Source: an uncultured Oscillibacter sp.
GTDB lineage: Bacteria > Bacillota > Clostridia > Oscillospirales > Oscillospiraceae
Assembly (NCBI GenBank): GCA_910588175.1
Contig: CAJUQQ010000023.1
Location: 1 to 26,695, forward strand
Direction: 5' to 3'
DNA: 26,695 bases
Position numbers and translations under genes: made by a program. Every line of letters starts with the position of its first letter. Positions within the stretch are counted from its first letter, which is position 1. Below are positions 7,686 to 15,427 of this stretch, piece after piece. The notes below the pieces were generated by a model. It had not been told where the DNA came from and searched no databases. It saw only the letters and a program-made list of their open reading frames with translations.

Positions 7686-9539
7686 ATGAACACACCTGCC
7701 GTCTTCGACTCCCGCGATGCCCACTGCAAACAGCCCTATGGAGCCCTCCCCTGCGGGAAGGAGTGGTCCCTCACCTGCCGTCCCCTCTCCAGCGAGGGGT
7801 TTACCCACTGCTCCGTCATCATTCGCCGGGAATTCGCCGGACATGAGATGGAGGCGGAGTTGCCCTTCTCCGGTTTTTGGGAGGACCGGGTCTGCTTCTC
7901 TCTGAATCTCATCCCCTTTCAGACGCCGGAGCTGGTTTGGTACTGGTTCCGATTCTGGCGGGACGACGGCACCGGCTGCTTTCTGGACAAGACCGGCTAC
8001 CGCAGCGAGGGGGAGCCTTTGCCCTGGCAGCTGACGGTTTATGAGGAGAGCCACACCCCCGCCTGGTTCGGCGAAGGCGTGACCTACCAGATTTTCCCCG
8101 ACCGGTACTGCCGCCTGGAGGTGCCGGACCCTGCCGGGCTGATCGGGGACCGCTGGGTCCACAAGGACTGGAACGACGCCCCCGCCTGGATGCCCGAAGG
8201 CGGCGAGGTGAAGAACCGGGACTTTTTCGGCGGCTCCCTGGCGGGGGTGGCCGCCCATCTGGACGATCTGGTGGAGCTGGGGGTCTCCACGCTCTACTTC
8301 TGCCCCATCTTTGAGTCCGCCTCCAACCACCGCTACAACACGGCGGATTACCGGAAGATTGATCCCATGCTGGGAACGGAGAAGGATTTCCGGGACTTCT
8401 GCGCCAAGGCGAAGGAGAAGGGAATCCGCGTCCTTCTGGACGGCGTCTTCAACCATACCGGCTCCCAGAGCATCTACTTCAACGCCGACGGCTTCTACCC
8501 CACCCTGGGCGCGGCGCAAAGCAAGGACAGCCCCTACTACGACTGGTTCCAGTTCAGCGATTGGCCCGGGTCCTATGACTCTTGGTGGGGCATCAGCACC
8601 CTGCCCAACGTCCGGGAGGACTGCCCCGGCTATGTGGACTACATCATCCGGGGAGAGGATTCCGTGGTAAAGCATTGGCTCCGGGCCGGAGCCTCCGGCT
8701 GGCGCCTGGACGTGGCGGACGAGCTCCCCGACGAGTTCATTGAAGCCCTCCGGACTGCTGTGGAAGAGACGGACCCCGATGCCCTGGTGCTGGGGGAGGT
8801 CTGGGAGGACGCCAGCAATAAGATCTCCTATTCCCGCCGCCGGAAATATTTTCATGGCCGGGAGCTCCACGGCGTAATGAACTACCCCTTCCGCACCGCC
8901 CTGCTGAACTTCCTGTTGGACGGGCCCGCCGAGGATTTCCAGGAGGCCATGGAGACCATTCGGGAAAACTATCCCCCCGCCGCCTTCTACTCTGCCATGA
9001 ATTTCCTGGGCACCCACGATACCCCCCGCATCCTGACGATGCTGGGAGGCTGCCGCCTTCCCGAGGGCCGGGAGGCTCAGTCTATGTTCGCCCTCACTCC
9101 CGTCCAACGGGAGGCGGGACTGGAGCGGCTCTATGTGGCGGCGGCGATTCTCTTTACCTTCCCCGGTTCCCCGATGATTTACTACGGGGACGAGGCCGGT
9201 ATGGAGGGCGCGGCGGACCCCTTCAACCGCCGCACCTACCCCTGGGGGCACGAGGACACGCAGCTGTCGGGCTGGTTCCGGACCTTGGGCCAGCTCCGTA
9301 AGAACCGGGTCTCCCTCCGCCGGGGGAGCTTCCGCTGGCTGGCCGCCCGAGGGCCCCTGCTGGCCTATCTCCGGGAGGAGGGCCGGGAGGCCACCGCCAC
9401 CCTGGTCAACGCCAGCGCCGAACCGCTGACGGTGACTTTGCCGGAAGGGAGCTATCTGGACCTCCTCACCGGAGAAACCGTCCACGGCGGCGCGGCCTCC
9501 ATCCCACCCTATCGGGTCCGGCTGCTGGGCCGGGACTGA
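7686..9539 (+). CDS. GH13 family glycosidase, neopullulanase/cyclomaltodextrinase-like
   Basis: The 617-residue product has an N-terminal beta-sandwich-like domain (about 1-115). A GH13 (beta/alpha)8 barrel follows, opening at GVTYQIFPDRY. Conserved regions are LDGVFNHTG (region I), GWRLDVADE with nucleophile D342 (II), GEVWED with acid/base E371 (III) and LGTHDTPR with transition-state stabiliser D445 (IV). A C-terminal beta domain follows (about 540-617). It should hydrolyse alpha-1,4 (and perhaps alpha-1,6) links in maltodextrins or pullulan. No signal peptide is visible, so it probably acts in the cytosol on imported oligosaccharides. ATG at 7686 follows CAAGGAG. It has no transporter or regulator nearby and is an odd guest between parS sites. 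The exact GH13 subfamily is not determined. Confidence 0.88.
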   Translation: MNTPAVFDSRDAHCKQPYGALPCGKEWSLTCRPLSSEGFTHCSVIIRREFAGHEMEAELPFSGFWEDRVCFSLNLIPFQTPELVWYWFRFWRDDGTGCFLDKTGYRSEGEPLPWQLTVYEESHTPAWFGEGVTYQIFPDRYCRLEVPDPAGLIGDRWVHKDWNDAPAWMPEGGEVKNRDFFGGSLAGVAAHLDDLVELGVSTLYFCPIFESASNHRYNTADYRKIDPMLGTEKDFRDFCAKAKEKGIRVLLDGVFNHTGSQSIYFNADGFYPTLGAAQSKDSPYYDWFQFSDWPGSYDSWWGISTLPNVREDCPGYVDYIIRGEDSVVKHWLRAGASGWRLDVADELPDEFIEALRTAVEETDPDALVLGEVWEDASNKISYSRRRKYFHGRELHGVMNYPFRTALLNFLLDGPAEDFQEAMETIRENYPPAAFYSAMNFLGTHDTPRILTMLGGCRLPEGREAQSMFALTPVQREAGLERLYVAAAILFTFPGSPMIYYGDEAGMEGAADPFNRRTYPWGHEDTQLSGWFRTLGQLRKNRVSLRRGSFRWLAARGPLLAYLREEGREATATLVNASAEPLTVTLPEGSYLDLLTGETVHGGAASIPPYRVRLLGRD

Positions 9540-9554
9540 ACATTTAGCCTTGAT

Positions 9555-9570
9555 TGTTTCACGTGAAACA
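9555..9570. other. parS: parS site 2 (perfect)
   Basis: Exact match to TGTTTCACGTGAAACA, 15 bases after the GH13 stop and 43 bases before the next site. Together with site 3 it forms a double parS in the promoter region of parA. Confidence 0.95.
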
Positions 9571-9597
9571 CTCGCTTCGCGCTGACGGCGGGCGAAA

Positions 9598-9613
9598 TGT
9601 TTCACGTGAAACA
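9598..9613. other. parS: parS site 3 (perfect)
   Basis: Exact match to TGTTTCACGTGAAACA, with the palindrome extended by AAA/TTT flanks to 9595-9616. It ends 40 bases upstream of the parA -35 box, so ParB loading here could affect parAB transcription. Confidence 0.95.
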
Positions 9614-9653
9614 TTTTTTATGGCCCGGCTTTCAAAATTTTTCGGATTAGACC

Positions 9654-9682
9654 TTGAAAGGCTCTGCCGCCCTTGTTATAAT
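9654..9682 (+). promoter_or_regulatory. Sigma-A-type promoter of parAB
   Basis: TTGAAA (9654-9659) and TATAAT (9677-9682) are separated by exactly 17 bases. The predicted transcription start is near 9689, giving a leader of about 48 bases before parA. Confidence 0.85.
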
Positions 9683-9736
9683 AAACTGCATATGTGACCT
9701 TAACGCGCACGGGAGCGCGAGAAAGCTGGTGCAAGT

Positions 9737-10483
9737 ATGGGAAAAATTATCGCGGTTGTCAACCAAAAAGGCGGCGTCGGAAAGACGACCACCTGCGTCA
9801 ACCTGGCCGCCGCCCTGACGGAAGCCGGAAAGAAGATTCTCCTCTGTGACTTTGACCCCCAGGCCAACGCCACCTCCGGCATGGGGGTGGACAAGACCGT
9901 CTCCAAAGGCATCTACTCCGCCCTCATCAACGAAATGCCCGCCGCCGAGGCGGTGTCTCACACCCGCTACGGGGACGTACTGCCCTCCAACAAGGCCCTG
10001 GCCGGCGCGGGAGTGGAGCTGATCGGCATGGAGCGGCGGGAATTTCTGCTGCGGGACGCTCTGACACCCCTGCGGGAAACCTACGACTACATCCTGATCG
10101 ACTGTCCCCCTTCCCTGGAGCTGCTGACCTTAAACGCCCTCTGCGCCGCGGATACCATCCTGGTGCCGGTGCAGTGCGAATATTTCGCTCTGGAGGGCCT
10201 CAGCGATCTGATGAACACCGTCCGGCTGGTGCGGCGGTCCTTAAATCCCTCCCTGGAATTGGAGGGGGTGCTGCTGACCATGTTTGACGGGCGGACCAAC
10301 CTCTCTCTCCAGGTGGCGGAGGAAGTGAAGCACTACTTCCCCGGCAAGGTCTATGCCTCAGTGATTCCCCGGAATATCCGCCTCTCCGAGGCTCCCAGCC
10401 ATGGCAAGCCCATCAGCGCCTATGACCGGACCTCCCGGGGGGCCGATGCCTACGCCGCTTTTGCCTCTGAATTCTTGAAATAA
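9737..10483 (+). CDS. parA: Chromosome partitioning ATPase ParA (Soj)
   Basis: The 248-residue P-loop ATPase begins MGKIIAVVNQKGGVGKTT, the deviant Walker A motif with signature Lys11 and catalytic Lys16. Walker B is at ILIDCPP with D122. The SMC-like switch and the C-terminal region SVIPRNIRLSEAPSHGKPI are typical of chromosomal ParA/Soj. ATP-dimers bind DNA non-specifically and ParB stimulates hydrolysis, moving origin regions; in Firmicutes Soj also modulates DnaA. The length matches Soj (about 253). The ribosome binding site is weak (AGCTGG/GGTG before ATG 9737). It is transcribed from the promoter at 9654-9682 with parB 28 bases downstream. Confidence 0.95.
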   Translation: MGKIIAVVNQKGGVGKTTTCVNLAAALTEAGKKILLCDFDPQANATSGMGVDKTVSKGIYSALINEMPAAEAVSHTRYGDVLPSNKALAGAGVELIGMERREFLLRDALTPLRETYDYILIDCPPSLELLTLNALCAADTILVPVQCEYFALEGLSDLMNTVRLVRRSLNPSLELEGVLLTMFDGRTNLSLQVAEEVKHYFPGKVYASVIPRNIRLSEAPSHGKPISAYDRTSRGADAYAAFASEFLK

Positions 10484-10511
10484 CGGTTTCAATTGGAAAG
10501 GAGTACCGCTC

Positions 10512-11408
10512 ATGGCAAATAAAAAGCCCTCTGGCCTGGGCCGGGGATTGGGCGCCCTGCTGGGCGACGACGTATTAAAACCCGAGGCTGCGGGGAACCT
10601 GTATTTACCGATTTCGCAAGTGGAGAACTATTCCGCCCAGCCCCGGAAGCTCTTTGACGAGGCGGCCCTGGCGGAGCTGGCGGATTCCATCCGGGAGCAC
10701 GGGGTCATTCAACCCCTGACGGTGCGGAAGCTGGCCTCCGGCTATTATCAGATTATCGCCGGAGAACGCCGCTGGCGGGCCGCCCGCATGGCGGGTCTCA
10801 CCGAGGTGCCCGCCGTGGTCATCGAGGCCGACGATCAAAAAGCGGCGGAGCTGGCCTTGGTGGAAAATCTCCAGCGGGAGGACCTGAATCCCATGGAGGA
10901 GGCCGCCGGATACCAGGCCCTCATTCAGACCTATCACATGACCCAGGAGGAGGCCGCCCAGCGGGTGGGAAAATCCCGCAGCGCCGTGGCCAACGCCATG
11001 CGGCTTCTGGGGCTCCAGCCCGCCGTGCGAAAGCTGGTGGAGGAAGGCTCCCTTTCCGCCGGACATGCCCGGGCGCTGCTGCCCCTCTCCCCCACCCTCC
11101 AGGAGCAGGCGGCGGAGACCGTCATGCAGGGCCAGCTCTCCGTCCGGCAGACAGAGGCCCTGGTAAAAAAGCTGTCCCTGGAACCGGAGGAGGAAGAGCC
11201 GCTTATGGAAGAGGCGGCTCCCCAGGAGGTAGACTACGCCAAGGAGGCGCAGGTCTCCCTGGCCTCAAAACTGGGGCGGGGCGTGCGAATCGTCACAGGC
11301 CGGAAAAAGGGACGCATTGAACTGGAGTATTACGGCGTGGACGACCTGAACGACCTTCTGGACGCGCTGGCCCTGCTGAAGATGAAACAGAAAGGACCGG
11401 AGGCATGA
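10512..11408 (+). CDS. parB: Chromosome partitioning protein ParB (Spo0J)
   Basis: This 298-residue ParB starts with the ParA-stimulating tail KKPSGLGRGLGALLG. The CTP-binding ParB/sulfiredoxin domain (about 35-125) shows QPRKLFDE, GERRWRAAR and ENLQREDLNPMEEA. A helix-turn-helix follows (about 135-160, MTQEEAAQRVGKSRSAVANAM), and then a C-terminal dimer domain. It binds the parS sites in this window, clamps on DNA using CTP and recruits SMC. ATG at 10512 follows GGAAAGGAG. The last codon overlaps the next start (ATGA at 11405-11408), coupling it to an uncharacterised membrane protein. It is closer to Spo0J than to Noc by order and by the perfect parS partner; Noc sites differ by a few bases. 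Confidence 0.95.
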   Translation: MANKKPSGLGRGLGALLGDDVLKPEAAGNLYLPISQVENYSAQPRKLFDEAALAELADSIREHGVIQPLTVRKLASGYYQIIAGERRWRAARMAGLTEVPAVVIEADDQKAAELALVENLQREDLNPMEEAAGYQALIQTYHMTQEEAAQRVGKSRSAVANAMRLLGLQPAVRKLVEEGSLSAGHARALLPLSPTLQEQAAETVMQGQLSVRQTEALVKKLSLEPEEEEPLMEEAAPQEVDYAKEAQVSLASKLGRGVRIVTGRKKGRIELEYYGVDDLNDLLDALALLKMKQKGPEA

Positions 11409-11968
11409 AGCTGACAAAACGAAGCAGCGGCGGGCCGGTGGAGCCGGAGGAGGATCTGACGCCCAAAGGGAAAAAGCCTGTCGTCGTCTATATCATGGTG
11501 CTGTTTATCGCGGCCTTCCTGCTGATGGCCTGGTCCTTCGCCTCCCACCAGCGGAGCAACACAGAGGCCATCGGGCAGCTGCAAAGCTCCGTCACCGCCA
11601 TGCATGGAGTGCAGGACCGGGTGATCAGCCTCCAGGAGGAGCTGGAGGAGGCCCGGAAGCAGATTGACAACCTGGAGCGGGAGGTCAGCCTCCGGGAATA
11701 TGAGCTGGAGGCCAGCAAACGGCAGCACATGGCCGCCTCCCGGCTCTACACCCTGGAGCGGCTCTACCGCCAGGAAAACTTGGAAAGCTGCCGGAAGGTC
11801 ATTGACAGCATGGAGGAAGACAATCTGGTGGCCGGTCTCAACGATACGCTTACAGACTCCGAGCGGGAACTCGGCCTTACCGTTTCCAGCCGGGACCGTT
11901 ACCAACAGCTCCGAGAGGCCGTAGAGGCCCGGGAGGCGGAAGCAGGCCAGGAAGGAGCGGAGGAATGA
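11405..11968 (+). CDS. Membrane-anchored coiled-coil protein of unknown function, coupled to parB
   Basis: I do not recognise a named family. The 187-residue product has a charged cytosolic tail (1-28, including GKKP), one membrane helix (about 29-48, VVYIMVLFIAAFLLMAWSF) and then a predicted coiled coil (about 58-108, rich in E, L, Q, R). A helical, acidic C terminus follows, ending AEAGQEGAEE. The topology suggests a bitopic protein with an extracytoplasmic coiled coil, similar in form to FtsL/FtsB-like or EzrA-like spacers, but no motif supports either. Its ATG overlaps the parB stop, and its own stop overlaps the next start, so parA-parB-this-next form one coupled unit. The context hints at a link between partition and the envelope. 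This is inference only. Confidence 0.8.
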   Translation: MKLTKRSSGGPVEPEEDLTPKGKKPVVVYIMVLFIAAFLLMAWSFASHQRSNTEAIGQLQSSVTAMHGVQDRVISLQEELEEARKQIDNLEREVSLREYELEASKRQHMAASRLYTLERLYRQENLESCRKVIDSMEEDNLVAGLNDTLTDSERELGLTVSSRDRYQQLREAVEAREAEAGQEGAEE

Positions 11969-12480
11969 CCTGGCTAAAAGCCCATTGGAAGGCCCTGGCC
12001 GTAACGCTGGCGCTGCTGCTGGCGGTTGTCTGGTACTCCCGCCCTGTGGACATTTACACCCTGGCTCCCGGACTCAAAGAGCCCAATACCATAGACTTTA
12101 CCCTGCGGGAGCTGGGGGACGGCGGCGCGGAATACCCCCTCCAAAGCTTCTCACCGGAGGACCCGGAATGGGACGCCGCTCTGGAAGCCGTGGAGGCCCT
12201 GCGGTTCCGCCGTCCGCCGTGGAATCTCCTCTTGCAGTTTATACCGGAGGGCGCCATCCATGGGCGCGGAGTTCAGGACGGTGACCTCCACATCATGTTT
12301 TCCATTGGCCGTCCAAAAGAAGGCTCTGTGCAAATCCAATTCTTCATCGACCAGTGGATATACAACAATCCCCTTCCCTTTTCCTTCGCCAACCGGAATC
12401 TCACCCTCTGGACAGAGGATTCCAAGGAAACCGGAGAGGCGTTGGCGGAAACCTTCCGGCCCTGGCTGGAAGAGGAGTAA
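11965..12480 (+). CDS. Membrane-anchored protein of unknown function, paralog of the 19229-19750 product
   Basis: Unknown family. The 171-residue product has an N-terminal anchor or uncleaved signal helix (about 9-25) followed by VVWYSRPVDIYTL and an extracytoplasmic domain. It aligns with the protein at 19229-19750: shared H-x-K-A-L, V-W-Y-x-R-P-x-D-x-Y-x-L, D-P-E-x-D-A-x-L-E and L-Q-F-x-P-x-G blocks at the same positions and almost equal length (171 and 173). The start overlaps the previous stop (ATGA), so it is the fourth gene of the parAB unit. A near-perfect parS site starts 5 bases after its stop. No lipobox Cys or catalytic motif is visible. Confidence 0.82.
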   Translation: MTWLKAHWKALAVTLALLLAVVWYSRPVDIYTLAPGLKEPNTIDFTLRELGDGGAEYPLQSFSPEDPEWDAALEAVEALRFRRPPWNLLLQFIPEGAIHGRGVQDGDLHIMFSIGRPKEGSVQIQFFIDQWIYNNPLPFSFANRNLTLWTEDSKETGEALAETFRPWLEEE

Positions 12481-12484
12481 CCTA

Positions 12485-12500
12485 CGTTTCACGTGAAACA
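12485..12500. other. parS: parS site 4 (15 of 16 bases)
   Basis: CGTTTCACGTGAAACA differs from the consensus only at the outermost first base (C for T). The central 14 bases, which make the key ParB contacts, are intact. It lies between the parAB-linked operon and serS, about 2.9 kb from sites 2 and 3. Confidence 0.88.
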
Positions 12501-12546
12501 ACCTTTCAATTTTACATGTTAAATTTTGAGAAAGAAGGAAATCATT

Positions 12547-13851
12547 ATGCTTGATATCCGCTTTATCCGGGAAAATCCCGACCTGGTCAAAGAGAACATC
12601 AAAAAGAAATTCCAGGACACAAAGCTCCCCCTGGTGGACGAGGTCATCGACCTGGACACCCGCCGCCGGGCGGCTATCGCCGAGGCGGACCAGCTCCGCT
12701 CCAACCGGAACACCCTCTCCAAGCAGATCGGCATGCTGATGGGTCAGGCGAAAAAGGACCCCGCCAAGCTCCAGGAGGCCGAGGCCGTCAAGGCCCAGGT
12801 GAAGGAGCAGGCGGACCGCCTGGCGGAGCTGGAGAAGCAGGAGAACGAGCTGGAGGCGGAGCTCCACAAGCGGATGCTCCTCATCCCCCAGATCATCGAC
12901 CCCTCCGTCCCCATCGGCAAGGACGACAGTGAAAACGTGGAGGTCCAGCGCTTCGGCGAGGCCAAAACTCCGGACTTCCCCATCCCCTACCATACGGAAA
13001 TCATGGAGTCCTTCGGCGGCATTGACCTGGACGCCGCAGGCCGGGTCTCCGGAAACGGCTTCTATTACCTCCTGGGCGACATTGCCCGGCTCCACGAGGC
13101 GGTGCTGGCCTATGGCCGGGACTTCATGATCGGCAAAGGCTTCACCTACTGCATCCCCCCCTTCATGATTCACGGAAACGTGGTGGAGGGCGTCATGAGC
13201 CAGACGGACATGGACGGCATGATGTACAAAATCGAGGGCGAGGACCTCTACCTCATCGGCACCAGCGAGCACTCCATGATCGGCCGGTTCATCGACCAGA
13301 TCGTCCCCAGTGAAAAACTCCCTCAGACCTTGACCTCCTACTCCCCCTGCTTCCGGAAGGAAAAGGGCGCCCACGGCATCGAGGAGCGGGGCGTGTACCG
13401 CATCCACCAGTTCGAGAAGCAGGAGATGATCGTCGTCTGCAAGCCCGAAGAGAGCAAGGACTGGTATGAAAAACTGTGGCGGTACTCCGTGGAGCTCTTC
13501 CAATCCCTGGACATCCCCGTGCGGCAGCTGGAATGCTGCTCCGGCGACCTGGCGGACTTGAAGGTCAAGTCCTGCGACATCGAGGCCTGGTCCCCCCGGC
13601 AGCAAAAGTATTTCGAGGTCTGCTCCTGCTCCAACCTGGGAGATGCCCAGGCCCGGCGGCTTCGCATCCGCTATAAGGACGAGTCCGGCAAGACCCAGCT
13701 CTGCCATACCCTTAATAACACCTGCGTCGCTCCTCCCCGCATGCTGATCGCCTTCCTGGAAAACAATCTCCAGGCTGACGGCACGGTGTTGATCCCCGAG
13801 GTCCTCCGTCCCTACATGGGCGGCACGGAAAAACTGGTCCCCCAGAAGTAA
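12547..13851 (+). CDS. serS: Seryl-tRNA synthetase
   Basis: The 434-residue class II synthetase begins MLDIRFIRENPDLVKENIKK, typical of SerRS, with the long antiparallel coiled-coil arm (about 28-105) that grips the tRNA-Ser variable arm. The catalytic domain has GTSEHSM, motif 2 FRKEKGAHGIEERGVYRIHQFEKQE (about 276-300) and motif 3 near NNTCVAPPRMLIAFLENN. It charges tRNA-Ser and tRNA-Sec. The ATG at 12547 is set by AAGGAA at 12535-12540; an in-frame upstream ATG at 12526 lacks a ribosome binding site. Motif 2 lacks the EAGSAGRDT sequence common in bacterial SerRS, so it may belong to an alternate subtype. No T-box is visible upstream, unlike hisS and glyS in this window. Confidence 0.93.
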   Translation: MLDIRFIRENPDLVKENIKKKFQDTKLPLVDEVIDLDTRRRAAIAEADQLRSNRNTLSKQIGMLMGQAKKDPAKLQEAEAVKAQVKEQADRLAELEKQENELEAELHKRMLLIPQIIDPSVPIGKDDSENVEVQRFGEAKTPDFPIPYHTEIMESFGGIDLDAAGRVSGNGFYYLLGDIARLHEAVLAYGRDFMIGKGFTYCIPPFMIHGNVVEGVMSQTDMDGMMYKIEGEDLYLIGTSEHSMIGRFIDQIVPSEKLPQTLTSYSPCFRKEKGAHGIEERGVYRIHQFEKQEMIVVCKPEESKDWYEKLWRYSVELFQSLDIPVRQLECCSGDLADLKVKSCDIEAWSPRQQKYFEVCSCSNLGDAQARRLRIRYKDESGKTQLCHTLNNTCVAPPRMLIAFLENNLQADGTVLIPEVLRPYMGGTEKLVPQK

Positions 13852-13874
13852 AAACCCCGTCGCCGTGCACAATT

Positions 13875-13917
13875 CCTGGTCAAATACCAGGGTATAGAGC
13901 GTAATAAAGCTCTTTTT
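13875..13917 (+). terminator. Double hairpin with T-run after serS
   Basis: CCTGGT (13875-13880) pairs with ACCAGG (13886-13891). A second stem, AGAGC (13896-13900) with GCTCT (13909-13913), is followed by a T-run to 13917. The second stem is short but the T-run placement fits an intrinsic terminator. Confidence 0.55.
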
Positions 13918-13918
13918 G

Positions 13919-13945
13919 GTTCCTTTTCTCTCGAGAAAAAGGAAC
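13919..13945. repeat. Palindromic element
   Basis: GTTCCTTTT (13919-13927) pairs perfectly with AAAAGGAAC (13937-13945); the loop carries a CTC/GAG pair. A related sequence appears in reverse orientation after the mgsA-like gene (about 17369-17400: an imperfect hairpin plus a CCAAAAAAGC block matching GCTCTTTTTGG here). It may be a dispersed intergenic palindrome. Confidence 0.45.
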
Positions 13946-13979
13946 GGCGGCTCTCCAGCCAATAGAAAGGACTTGAACG

Positions 13980-14996
13980 ATGAAACGTATTGCCGGATGG
14001 ATTTTAACGGCTGTATTCCTGTCTGCGCTCTCAATCCCTTGCGCCGCAGTGGATACAGGAGCGCCGCATTCCCGTTTCTCCGACGTGGCGGAGAACAGCC
14101 GCTTTTTCCCAGCTGTCCGGTAATGCTGTGAGGCGGGACTTCTGGAACCGGCAGGCGAATATTACTTCGGCGTTCAGGAGCCCCTGACCAAGACAGACAT
14201 GGTCCGGCTTCTCGCAAGGCTGTACAACCTCCGGCTGGGCGGAGACGGACGTATTCCGGCCCTGCCGGAAAATCTGGGTGATTACATCCGCTTCTTCGAC
14301 GAGGAGGGGGCCCTGGTCCATCATCTGTTCTCCGCCAATTGCCTGGACTTTGTCTCCGTCCAGGACAGCCAGGTCACCGCCGTCTTTTATAGTGAGACCC
14401 TTTCTCAGGAACGTCTGACTATGGAAGTGGGCTTCCCCGAGGACGAAACCACCCGCATTGCCGAAGGCGTCCGGCTGGGCTATGACCCCGAGGAAGCATG
14501 CACACGCTACCGCTTTACGTTCCCGGAGGGAACCGGCGTACCGGACCTGACCGGGTACCAAAAGGACGCCATGTCCTGGCGGAGCACCTGGGAGGTCAAC
14601 CGGAACTATCATCAGGAGGACCCCACCCCCTACGACGCGGTTTTGCATCTTCTCTACCGCACACCGGAGCGGCTTCCCCTGTGCTTCCGCACCATGTTCC
14701 TGGACGCCATGCCGTATGAATCCGTCTGGCGTATGGAGCTGGCGGTACCTCTGGCGGCTCTTTGCCGGAATCTGCCGGAGGTCTGGGAAGCGGACTTCAT
14801 CCCCGACCTGCCTGACTGGCGGTTCCATGACGAGGAAACTGCCGCTGTCCTCTCCCTGTACCGCCAGGGAATTCTGGAAGGTTTTGATGAAGCGGGGACC
14901 TTTGCCGGGGCAGACTGGCTGACACGGGGACAGGCCGCTCTGGTCGCAGCCCGCTTTACGGACGCCATACAGGCGGAAAAGAAATCCGTTTTGTAA
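13980..14996 (+). pseudogene. SLH-domain secreted protein interrupted by one in-frame TAA
   Basis: From ATG 13980 (ribosome binding site GAAAGGA at 13965-13971) the frame encodes a signal peptide (MKRIAGWILTAVFLSALS...CAA) and the first half of an SLH domain, FSDVAENSRFFPAVR. It then meets TAA at 14121-14123 (codon 48). The same frame continues without shift as CCEAGLLEPAGEYYFG and on to the stop at 14996, giving 338 sense positions in all. SLH domains normally have an aromatic residue where the TAA falls, so a TAC or TAT to TAA change is the simple explanation. A second SLH-like repeat lies near the C terminus (about 272-325). The middle domain is not recognised. SLH proteins attach to secondary wall polymers. 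It could be a recent pseudogene, a sequencing error or readthrough. The ATG at 14199 inside the frame has no ribosome binding site. Confidence 0.8.
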
Positions 14997-15031
14997 TAAT
15001 ATCTATATACTATACGAAAGGGAATCAAATT

Positions 15032-15427
15032 ATGGCAGACAAGACCTCCGGCTTCCTGGCGGAATTCAAAACCTTCATCGCCCGGGGCAACGTGATGGAC
15101 ATGGCGGTAGGCGTCATCATCGGCGGAGCCTTCTCCAATATCACAACCTCTCTCATCAACGACATCGTCATGCCGGTGCTGGGCATCTTCACCAGCTCCG
15201 TCTCCTTTGCCGACCTGACACTGAACATCGGCCCCACCGTGATCACCTACGGCAACTTCATCCAGGCGGTCCTGAACTTCCTGATTATGGCCTTTGTGGT
15301 CTTCTGCCTGGTGAAGACCCTGAACCGCTTCCACAAGAAAAAAGAAGCCGCTCCCCCGCCCCCGCCGGGCCCCTCTGCCGAGGAAAAGCTGCTGGCGGAA
15401 ATCCGGGACCTGCTGAAAGAGAAATGA
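15032..15427 (+). CDS. mscL: Large-conductance mechanosensitive channel MscL
   Basis: The 131-residue protein shows the MscL pattern: N-terminal amphipathic helix (FLAEFKTFIARGN), TM1 with VMDMAVGVIIGGAFSNI, a periplasmic loop, TM2 (about 75-98, FIQAVLNFLIMAFVVFCLVK) and a cytosolic C-terminal helix bundle (AEEKLLAEIRDLLKEK). A proline-rich linker (APPPPPGP) joins TM2 to the bundle. The homopentamer opens on membrane tension to release solutes on hypo-osmotic shock. ATG at 15032 follows GAAAGGG. Its stop overlaps the rsmG start (ATGATG at 15424-15429), so the two are probably translated together. Confidence 0.95.
   Translation: MADKTSGFLAEFKTFIARGNVMDMAVGVIIGGAFSNITTSLINDIVMPVLGIFTSSVSFADLTLNIGPTVITYGNFIQAVLNFLIMAFVVFCLVKTLNRFHKKKEAAPPPPPGPSAEEKLLAEIRDLLKEK

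Noticed and set aside
14199..14996. Separate gene starting at ATG 14199
   Set aside because: There is no ribosome binding site, and it begins in the middle of an SLH domain whose first half is in the same frame upstream; better explained as the tail of an interrupted gene.
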